Shown in pieces: positions 56,901 to 64,000 of a stretch of 64,000 bases of DNA; the stretch's first letter is position 1; every line of letters begins with the position of its first letter. Both the position numbers and the translations under genes were made by a program. This stretch comes from Trochalopteron elliotii. Its lineage: Eukaryota > Chordata > Aves > Passeriformes > Leiothrichidae. The stretch lies in contig JANPWX010020089.1 in assembly GCA_024734555.1 (NCBI GenBank), forward strand, positions 1 to 64,000. Direction: 5' to 3'. The notes beneath the pieces are model-generated. The model saw only the letters and a list, made by a program, of their open reading frames with translations. It was not told the DNA's origin and ran no database searches.

Positions 56901-59900
56901 TAACTCTTCCACACCAGATCCCTGCTCCCCAGATGTTTTTGGATGTGGAGTGTGGCAGCAGCAGCTGTCTGCACCACTGTGCCTCCTGCTAGAGGGAAAA
57001 ACACTCAGTACCTGCTTCAAATTCTTTCAAGTGCAATTTTCTATTTTTTTTATGTGCATTCCTGATGGGTGATAACGACTTGTTTAAAGAAGAAGTGACC
57101 ATAATTTAACAGAATGACTTTGGGGGTAAATATTTGCTCCCCTGTAGAAGCAGGTTAAGCACTGAGAGTGAGCTCCTTGGGTTTGGCAGCAGGCAAATCA
57201 GATAGGACAGTAAAACATACAAAATCATGGGCTAAAAATGGGGATAATGGGGGGAGTAGGACAGTAAAACATACAAAATCGTGGGTTAAAGTGGGGATAA
57301 TGGGGGGAATGTGTTGTGCTTTGACCCTCCAGCAACTTTGTAAGGAAATGACAACCCCAAAAATCCAAATCTATATCATGAAAAACCAGATGGTCTTAGC
57401 AAGACCTCTCATTAAACACAAAAATTAATATTAGAGGAGGAGAAATGGAAGTATGAAGAGATTATGGATAAAGGAGGTCTCAGAACAGACTCTGAGGTCC
57501 AAAATGCCTTTTAAAAACAAGGAATCTGTGTCCCAAGGAGGACCCTCACCTCGTAGTGAAGGCGGCGAGCCTTGCTCATGGCAGGGAGGCTCGACTGCTT
57601 CCCACTGATGTTTCTGAACACTTGGAAGACCATGAAACACAGGAAGAGAAAATAGAGGCACAGGCAGATCCCTGCGACTATAATAAAGGCCATCTGTGCA
57701 GAGGAAGTTAAGGGAAAATGGTACAAACTAACAAGAAATCCTAGAAAACATTATCCAGGTGATTCCCATATTCAGTTCTCCAGTGATCTCCTGCAGTGCC
57801 TAGCCACCCCCTGCCCCCCAAAAGCAGGGAGTTTGCCCACACCTCCCAGGGACCTGGCAGGAGGGAGCACCTTCCCCTCCCACAAACCAGGAGAAGGATA
57901 CAGCCAGCTCCGTGCCCACCTCGGTGGTCCAGATGCTGTAGAAGGGGTTCTTGAGCTGCACTCCCCTGCAGAGAGGAGAGAAAACACCAGTCAGAGGGCT
58001 CAAAGGGCCCCTTGTCCACTCTGCGACCTGGGAATCATAGAATCAGGGAATATCCTGAGCTGGAAGGACCCACAGGGATCATTGTGCAGGGCAGGAGTTG
58101 GATCAGACACCCCAACAATCCCATCCTGTGGCTGAGAGCGTTGTCCCAATGCTCCTGGAGCTCTGGCAGCCCTGGAGCCGTGCCCATTCCCTGGGGATCT
58201 GTTCAGTGCCCAGCACCCTCTGGGGGAAGAATCTTTTCCCAAGGTTCTGCAGGGGAAAAGCCAGCTGTGCTGTTTTCCCATGTGGGTGAGGAGAAGATGA
58301 GGTGGGAAATGTTTTCATGGCCAGCACACTTCAGAGCACCCACAGGAGCCTCTCCTGGTGCTGGGAGATGCCAGCCATGGGGTTAAACTGCTGGTCCCTG
58401 CTGCAGGAGGTGCAGGGAGCCTCTCCCTGGGGAGTGCAGCTGCACTCACCTCTCACACATGTCAAAGATGAAGAGGCAGAAGGAGCCCACAGCGATGGGT
58501 CCAACCTGCTTCCAGTACCCCGAGAGACGATTTCGCTCATTCTGGTCCTGAGCACGAGGTGGGGAGGAAGAGAAAAAGGAAAAGCAAATGAGCCTGAATT
58601 CCCCTCAGCTGCTGCGAGTCCCCACAGCATCATTGCCAACCATCAGCAAGGGAGCAGCCAGATTTTCCTGGAAGCAGGGCTGGAAACCACCTTCCCAGGG
58701 GTGCAGTACCCACCATCATGTGCTCCCCACAGAAGATGATCCAAAAGGAGAGCAGCATGGCATAGAAGATGCCCTGTCGAATGTCTCCAAAGAGCAGCAT
58801 CCAAGTCCAGTCAAATCCGATGGAAAACCACTCCACGGGGATGTTAATGAACGTCATGGAAATTCCCAGAGCAAAGATGACCCTGGAGAGGCACAAACAC
58901 CATCTCTGTCCAGTGTGCAAGGGAAGGACAGAGCCCCAAAAGCCAAAGCTGTGCGTGGAGAGCAACAGAAGGAAATCCAGCACTGTTTGGGAAGTGTCAC
59001 CTCCTGCCACCAAACCCCCTAGGACTGAGCTCCTCAGAGCATCTCCTTTTTCTCCAGGGCTTTAACAGGAAAGAAAAGAGAAGCTGTGGAGGTCTCCAGC
59101 TCCCAGTGTGCCTGGGTGGAGGGAGAGGATGGAGAAGAGACAATTCCTGTCTCCCAACCACAGGCTCTGCCTGGGAACAATGACCACCTCAGTGGGGTCC
59201 CCTGGGCCACCACAAGCCCCTGCTCACTTCTCCAGCAGGACGGGAGCGCGGGTCATCAGCGTGATCCTCCTCCAGTACCACACCATGATGATCAGAATGC
59301 TGGGCGTCAGGAAGGTCTTCATGGCAAACCACACCTTGGTGAAGCCTCCGTTTTGATGGATGCCCTGAGGAAAAGCAGGGTACAGGGTTTAACATCATCA
59401 TCATCCTGTGCTTCTCCTCATGGAGCGTCAGGAAGTGCATCCCAACAATGGTTTGGCCAATGATGGACAGAGAATGGGAGCCCACTGTGCCTCCAGGCCA
59501 CCTAGAAGGGCATGTTCTAGAAGGTCTGAGAACAAATGCCAGCAGACACGGCTTCCATGGCACAAGGGACAGAGAGGGAATTCTGACCCAGCATGGAAAA
59601 AGCTGGGGAAATTACTCCCAGACAAGTAACGAGATCCTCAAGGAGCCAAGTCACCCCTGGTGGGAAGAGAAATTAACGTGTTTCTCCAGCCACGCGTCCT
59701 CCCACCGCTGTCTGCAGCCACCACAGCTGTGGTGGGACAGCCTCCAGCTGGGAAAGCATCCCTGCTCACCAAGCCTGGAGGGCAGGCAGAGCAAGGATCA
59801 CTGACAGCCTGCCCACACATGGCCACAGCCAACTGCAGGACACACCAGGCCCCCTCTGAACCCTCCTGTTCCTATCCATAAGAAGGAGAAGTCCCACCAG

Positions 59901-61716
59901 GCAGACTGTGGTGGGAAGCAGAGGACACAGGGGGCTCGGAGGCTTGGGAAGAGAGGCCAGCTCTGGAGGGCTCCTCAGAAGAGCAGGCCAAGAGGGCATT
60001 CCCAGGGAGGAGGACTGTTGCCCTGATCCTTTTCAGCTTTCTGATGTTTGCATTTTTGTAGCTGGAGTTTCTCATGGATTTTCATGTCAACAAAAGTAAG
60101 GTTTTGTAAACTGTACATTCCTCTATGGAGGAAGGACAATTGATGGACTTCTAGTTTGACCAGTGGGGTTGGAGAGGAGGCAACCTCATTGTCCAATCCC
60201 TGGTCAAACTCCAAAAACTATATAAATCCAAGTGAAAAATAAACCTCCCTCTTTTTTGCTCTGACACTGACTGTGTGAGTGTGAGACATGAATTTTTAAG
60301 AATTAAGGACTTGAGTTAAACTAGATATTGCTGAGGGAAGATAGACAAACTTCCCTCTATTAACAGAAGCCAGATTTAAGGAACTGATCAATCATGAGGC
60401 CTGTTTATGTATTCTGACTAATCAATGGACTCCAAGAATACAATACAACCATAAACCAAAGAGCCCTGGAAAAACAGGATTCAGTTGTCACTAGCACTAA
60501 AAGGTTAAAAAGTCAAAGCGAGGAAGACCCATCTTACTTCATCATTTTGGGACCCCACCCCATAAAAAGGACCCCCGACCCATTTCAAAGAACAAACTCC
60601 ACATGCTTAATGGCTTTTTGGCTAATTACCACACGGAGGGGGAATGGGATGTACCAGAGTTATGAATATGCATTTGTGTTTTGGGTATTCAATACTCCTG
60701 GACATAAACAGACCCTGTGATCATCTGTGAATTGTGGTGTGTATTTGGGAGCTCTCCCCACATGTAATGGATGTAATAAACACACACTTTCTAACTTTAA
60801 ACTGTTAGAGAGTCTTTGTCTGTTATAGTTGGATATTGATATTAGATCAGTATCTGTATTTTTAGTCAATCAAGTGTCCTTCTTTTTGTGTCCATCTAGA
60901 GACAGAGGACAGTCCCCTGGAGGCAGAGAGCTGGGGCCAGGAGCTGCAGCAGCCCGGGCACAGATCGTGGGTGGCAGGGGAGGGCCAGGGCACTCACCAC
61001 CAGGCGGATGTCCTTGATCTCCCCGATGCCCACGTTGATGCCCTTCCTGTCGTTGACGGGCAGGCGGATGTTGATGAGGTAGTACTTGTGTGCCACGCTG
61101 CCAATCTCCATGAAGGGCAGGAAGTCGCAGTCGTAGTGACGGCCCTCGGACTCCACGGTCTGCACAAAGGGCAGGGAGCACCACCTCAGCCCCCAGAGCC
61201 CTCCAGCTGGGAGCACTGGGAGCACCCAGAGCCTGTTTGCAAATTCCAGCCTGTGTGAGACAGCAGCTGAGGGAAACTTCTCATGGTTTTGATTGTTTAG
61301 GATCACTGAGTGAGTAAGGTTTGACCTCAAACAGGTTCACAGTTCAGGCTTTAATTGGAGCCTTCCAAGGTGAACCCTCTACAGAGAGGAGGTGGGAGCC
61401 AGGTGGGGACTGGCCTTTTCTCCCACATAAAGTGACAGCATGAGAGAAAAGAGTCTCTGGTTATGCCAGGGGAGGTTTAGGTTGGATATAGGGGAAAATT
61501 TTTTCATGGAAAGGGCAATTCTATGGTTCTGTTTATTGGAAGAGGACAACTCCCACTCATCCCCACCACCAGTGTCATTCAAATTCCTTACTTTTGGAGA
61601 GCCAAAGGTGCACTTCAGCTTCCTGATCTCTATGGCATGTGCTATTTCCTCCCAGTCATCGAACGTGTTGTCACGATAGGCCAGCGACACATCCAGGGTG
61701 ATCTCTGCATTTTCCT
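53803..61716 (-). CDS. WLS: WLS (Wntless/GPR177), Wnt ligand secretion mediator, exons encoding the C-terminal about 415 residues
   Basis: Ten exons on the − strand join in frame over 1247 nt and reproduce the remembered WLS protein from [15 protein letters not shown] to [10 protein letters not shown] and TGA. WLS is a multi-pass membrane protein that binds lipidated Wnts in the ER and carries them to the cell surface, then recycles by endocytosis and retromer. Visible parts are the end of the luminal Wnt-binding domain (first three exons, ...[19 protein letters not shown]...), at least six hydrophobic transmembrane segments, the YEGL endocytosis motif across the exon junction at 57550/56203, and the C-terminal KEAQE ER-return motif. 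All splice sites are GT-AG with consistent phases. About 127 N-terminal residues (signal anchor and start of the luminal domain), probably two exons, lie beyond 64 kb. The gene is the next neighbour of DIRAS3, as in human. Confidence 0.96.
54095..54232 (+). mobile_element. CR1 LINE fragment, sense, in a WLS intron
   Basis: 'gcctggagaaaaggaggct' and 'ctctgcacaactccctgac' match the CR1 internal block seen antisense at 43470-43875. Confidence 0.7.
54520..54673 (-). CDS. WLS: WLS coding exon ([10 protein letters not shown]...GEDQSN)
   Basis: 154 nt. Encodes [20 protein letters not shown] and [15 protein letters not shown], the last transmembrane segment. Donor AATG|GTAAAT. Confidence 0.96.
55270..55697 (+). 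mobile_element. CR1 LINE 3' fragment, sense, about 430 bp, in a WLS intron
   Basis: 'ggagccaggctgggagag', 'agggcctaaaggggctcc', 'aggacacagggaatggctt', then the complete 3' end 'gatcccttccagcccaagc' and 'gactccatgattc'. Confidence 0.9.
56120..56203 (-). CDS. WLS: WLS coding exon ([10 protein letters not shown]...FIVSQ)
   Basis: 84 nt, phase 0. GL completes the YEGL endocytosis motif. A transmembrane segment follows ([17 protein letters not shown]). Acceptor TCTCTAAACAG, donor CAG|GTGAGG. Confidence 0.96.
57208..57316. repeat. Direct duplication, about 55 bp, two copies
   Basis: 'aggacagtaaaacatacaaa' occurs twice, each followed by 'gggataatgggggga'-like sequence. Located in a WLS intron. Confidence 0.85.
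57550..57693 (-). CDS. WLS: WLS coding exon ([10 protein letters not shown]...RRLHYE)
   Basis: 144 nt, phase 0. Encodes a strongly hydrophobic transmembrane segment ([15 protein letters not shown]) and the cytoplasmic loop [19 protein letters not shown], the first half of the YEGL motif. Confidence 0.96.
57902..57965 (-). CDS. WLS: WLS coding exon ([10 protein letters not shown]...VGTELA)
   Basis: 64 nt. Acceptor CTCTCTGCAG. The donor giving the full human-like peptide is GCT|GTATCC, which is weak. An upstream GAG|GTGGGC is in frame and 18 nt shorter. Confidence 0.9.
58032..58250 (-). mobile_element. CR1 LINE fragment, antisense, in a WLS intron
   Basis: 'gggaatcatagaatcaggg', 'cctgagctggaaggaccca', 'ccctggggatctgttcagtg'. 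Same subfamily as 35189-35420. Confidence 0.8.
58450..58547 (-). CDS. WLS: WLS coding exon ([10 protein letters not shown]...DMCE)
   Basis: 98 nt. Acceptor CGTGCTCAG, donor GAG|GTGAGT. Encodes [19 protein letters not shown] with a transmembrane segment. RLSG replaces HIAG of the human protein. Confidence 0.95.
58714..58882 (-). CDS. WLS: WLS coding exon ([10 protein letters not shown]...GEHMM)
   Basis: 169 nt. Encodes two hydrophobic stretches ([14 protein letters not shown] and [19 protein letters not shown]). The 56 residues match remembered human WLS with essentially no change. Confidence 0.96.
59228..59364 (-). CDS. WLS: WLS coding exon ([10 protein letters not shown]...VLLE)
   Basis: 137 nt. 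Acceptor TTTTCCTCAG, donor GAA|GTGAGC. Encodes the end of the luminal domain and the transmembrane segment around [10 protein letters not shown]. Confidence 0.95.
60015..60295 (+). mobile_element. LTR-like element in a WLS intron (first of two)
   Basis: A TATA box-like 'actatataaatcc' (about 60217), then 'aaaaataaacctccc' with AATAAA about 20 nt later, then a short U5 ending 'gtgagaca'. This promoter plus polyadenylation signal arrangement is typical of an LTR. Start and target-site duplication not fixed. Confidence 0.55.
60310..60850 (+). mobile_element. LTR-like element in a WLS intron (second of two)
   Basis: About 540 bp with 'ccataaaaaggacccc' as a TATA-like box and 'gtaataaacacacac' as a polyadenylation signal, followed by 'gagagtctttgtctgttat'. 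It adjoins the first LTR-like piece head to tail. No viral reading frame is seen. Confidence 0.5.
60998..61159 (-). CDS. WLS: WLS coding exon (luminal domain, TVESEG...DIRLV)
   Basis: 162 nt, 54 codons, phase 0 both ends. Contains [18 protein letters not shown] and [14 protein letters not shown]. Acceptor TTTGTGCAG, donor GTG|GTGAGTG. Confidence 0.95.
61425..61530 (+). mobile_element. CR1 LINE fragment, sense, in a WLS intron
   Basis: 'aggtttaggttggatatagg' and 'ttttttcatggaaagggc' match the CR1 segment also seen at 42030-42115. Confidence 0.75.
61592..61716 (-). CDS. WLS: WLS coding exon (luminal domain, ENAEIT...GSPK)
   Basis: Acceptor TTGCAG before 61716, donor AAA|GTAAGG after 61592; 125 nt, phase 2 start (AG then 41 codons). 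Encodes [17 protein letters not shown] and [11 protein letters not shown]. First WLS exon visible from the 5' side. Confidence 0.93.
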
Positions 61717-63319
61717 CTGCAACAGCAAGGAGGCAGGAGGCTCAGAAGAGTCCCAGAGTAATTAAAAAACATGACACAAAGTTCCTTTATGAAGACAATT
61801 AATGAACTGAAGTTGAGCTACACTGGCCTAGCTGGAAAAAAAACCTCAGAACCAACCACACACAACAGCATTGATGTTTTCTATACATCTTATTTAGCTT
61901 CAGTTGTCCCACAAAAGGTTTTTGGAGCTCTCCCTTCCTCACCTACAGAACATTTTAGAGCCCTCCCCTGCTCCCCCACACCTGCCCTGACTTGTTCCTG
62001 CCTCTGCAGATGCCCCATCTCACACGCCAGTGACACACACAGAGCTCATGGCCTGGCGAGGTCACACATCCATGTGGGAGCAGCAGATTGTCCCCTCCTG
62101 GATGCGTGCACAGTGACAGTCTGGGATACAAGGACACTGCCAGGGGGTCCTCACTGCCAGGAGGGAGTGAGGCTGGATCAGGCTGATTCAGGCTGGAACA
62201 GGCTCACTGAGGAGCCATAAATTAATGAGTTCATGCACTGGAGCTGCAGCTGAGGCTGCCAAGGAGCAACACATCAACACACTTAGAAACCTGAGGCAAG
62301 TCTGTACCAGCTCCATCAGCTGGAAAATCCTCCTGTTTACCAGGCACAGATCCCAGAGAAGGCTCTGAATGAGGAACACGCTCCAAAACGAGCATGTGCA
62401 TGTTACAGCCCAGCCTCCTTTTGCAGGGCACCAAACTCTGTCAGCCACAGCTGCTGGAAAAAGCTCCAGAACCATCCACTGTGGAGAAGTGTTGGAGATG
62501 GCTCCAGAACCATCCACTGTGGAGAAGTGTTGGAGATGGCTCCAGAACCATCCACTTTGGAGAAGTGTGAGGAGATGGCTCCAGACCCATCCACTTTGGA
62601 GAAGTGTGAGGAGATGGCTCCAGACCCATCCACTTTGGAGAAGTGTGAGGAGATGGCTCCAGACCCATCTTTTGAGCTGTATTTTAGTTGGGAATACGTG
62701 GTGCCACACTCATCCCACCGGACGGGAAGGGGCGTGGATGGGATCTGTGGTTTGCAGTCCTATCTTTACACCCTTTGGAGGTGGCTGGCTTGTGCATTTG
62801 ATGTGGACACTTCAGGATTTTTCTGAGCATTTTTTGGTGATCTGTACCATCCAGATCCATAGCCAGTCCCTTTCCAGAGCTGCCAGGAGCTGGGTTTCCA
62901 TGAAACATGAATTTGCCATCTCAGATCCGCTGTTTAGGAGACCAGCAAAACAGATAAATGGGAACATAAGGTTGAACTTGGCCCGGCTAAAAAGAACCAT
63001 AAACTCCATTTCAGAAGCCATAAAACCAACTGGAATGCTTGGGATTAAATCCAAGAAAAACAGCTTTCAGTATTTGATCTTTGCAGTCCAAATGTTGCTG
63101 CTGCCATCGAGTATGAAAACCAGAAGGCAGAAGATGAACTGCTGCGTGCCTTTCCAGGCCAATGGATTAGAGGCTCCCTCTGGAATTCCATCAGTCTCTC
63201 CACTGGGGTGACACCTCCCCTTGGAAATGAGTTTTGTGCAAAGACCCTTCAGGGCTGTCAACATAAAATATAGATATATCCATATATTTCAGCTCAGCAG
63301 ACTGATGGCAGAGCTGTGT
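61717..63319 (-). other. WLS: WLS upstream intron (part) with no visible exon
   Basis: The preceding WLS exon, expected to encode the luminal peptide around EIEANDIVFSVHIPL in human, was not found up to 64000. Apart from the tandem repeat at 62464-62670 nothing is recognised. Confidence 0.5.
62464..62670. repeat. 38-39-bp tandem repeat, 5 full copies plus a part
   Basis: Unit 'ctccagacccatccacttt' followed by 'ggagaagtgtgaggagatgg'. The first two copies are 38 bp (GTTGG), the later ones 39 bp (GTGAGG). The 13-residue periodic peptides read from it are artefacts. Confidence 0.95.
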
Positions 63320-63377
63320 CAGTGGTTGGACTCCATCTTAAAGGTCTTTTCCAACCTAAATGATTCCATGATAATCC
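63320..63377 (+). mobile_element. CR1 LINE 3' tip, sense
   Basis: 'ggactccatcttaaaggtc' then 'ttccaacctaaatgattcc'. Confidence 0.75.
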
Positions 63378-63544
63378 TGTGCCAGCCTTCCATCAGCAAC
63401 TCCCATTGTCCCTGAGGAACAAATGAGGACAGTGACAGAGAACCAAATCTTAAGAAGATTCGTGCCTTATTCACATTAATCAGATGGTGAATAGGCAGTT
63501 TTCTGGGGAGGGGAGGGTGCCCTTTTCCTGCACAGCATTATACA

Positions 63545-63835
63545 GCTTTAAACTGAGAGGGAGCAGGATCAGATTGGAGCTCAGGGATAAATCCTTCCCT
63601 GGGAGGGTGGGGAGGCCCTGGCACAGGGTGCCCAGAGAAGCTGTAGCTGCCTCTGGATCCCTGGCAGTGCCCAAGGCCAGGTTGGATGGACTTGGAGCAG
63701 CCTGGGATAGTGGAAGATGTCCCTGCCATGGCAGGGGTGGCACTGGATGGGCTTTGAGCTCCTTCCAACCCAAATGAGGACAAGACACACTCCTGGAGGT
63801 TTCCCAGCCCTGAGATTCCCCCCCACCAGTGAGGG
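63545..63835 (+). mobile_element. CR1 LINE 3' fragment, sense
   Basis: 'cctgggagggtggggaggcc', 'gcccagagaagctgtagctg', 'gggctttgagctccttcca'. Confidence 0.85.
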
Positions 63836-64000
63836 ACTCCCTGCTCATGCTCCAAGCACCACCAGTGTCATTTTTCCCACTGGCATTTTACTGCCCAGGA
63901 GCTTTTCCATGAATCACTTTGTAGGACAATACTTGCCCAGGATATCTTCACTCATATTACAATGGCCTAAAAATAGTGGAGTTGTTTCAGGAGGGGGCTC

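Noticed and set aside
58630..59013. 127-codon single frame containing WLS peptide, as a standalone gene
   Set aside because: Only 58714-58882 matches WLS; the rest is intron with splice sites at both ends.
1..64000. tRNA, rRNA or known small RNA genes
   Set aside because: No cloverleaf with A/B boxes or other recognisable RNA signature was noticed by eye. A dedicated scan was not possible.

Overview
This window is vertebrate nuclear DNA, most likely from a bird and probably a songbird. It is dense in CR1 LINE 3' ends (about 40 fragments), carries several short solo-LTR-like elements, and is full of GC-rich minisatellites. Genes are split into short exons with GT-AG introns. No complete bacterial or viral gene is present. 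Most long open frames are artefacts of tandem repeats or CR1.

Four protein-coding genes can be recognised by reading conserved peptides. They occur in the same order and orientation as the human 1p31.3 block: GADD45A (+), GNG12 (-), DIRAS3 (-), WLS (-). Only the last coding exon of GADD45A is visible (16149-16262). The rest is lost in or around an assembly gap of 341 N (15249-15589). GNG12 has two coding exons (20602-20697 and 19983-20108, 73 aa). Its likely noncoding first exon lies in a CpG island that ends in a strong donor at 36334, so the gene spans about 16-19 kb. GADD45A and GNG12 converge tail to tail near 17 kb. DIRAS3 is an intact single-coding-exon Ras-like GTPase (46438-47034, 198 aa) with a probable 5' noncoding exon ending at 47274. 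WLS (Wntless, the Wnt cargo receptor) covers 53803-61716 with ten coding exons, from mid-protein to the stop. Its N-terminal exons lie beyond the right edge of the window.

Layout: 1-15 kb is gene-free, with an AT-rich tract, minisatellites at 5.2, 6.2-7.6, 8.3 and 9.8-10.3 kb, CR1 fragments and CpG-rich stretches. 15.2-17 kb holds the gap and the 3' end of GADD45A. 17-36.5 kb is GNG12, including a repeat-rich 15.6 kb intron. 36.5-46 kb is intergenic, with CR1, a solo LTR nested in a CR1 and a candidate conserved noncoding block near 41.6 kb. 46-47.5 kb is DIRAS3, followed by a 50-bp minisatellite at 48.2-48.7 kb. 51.7-64 kb is the 3' part of WLS, whose introns carry CR1, two LTR-like elements and a 39-bp tandem repeat.

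The genes are neighbours by ancient synteny, not an operon. Their roles are growth arrest/DNA-damage response (GADD45A), G-protein gamma subunit (GNG12), Ras-family growth suppressor (DIRAS3) and Wnt secretion (WLS). Identifications rest on reading the peptides against remembered family sequences. No database search was run.
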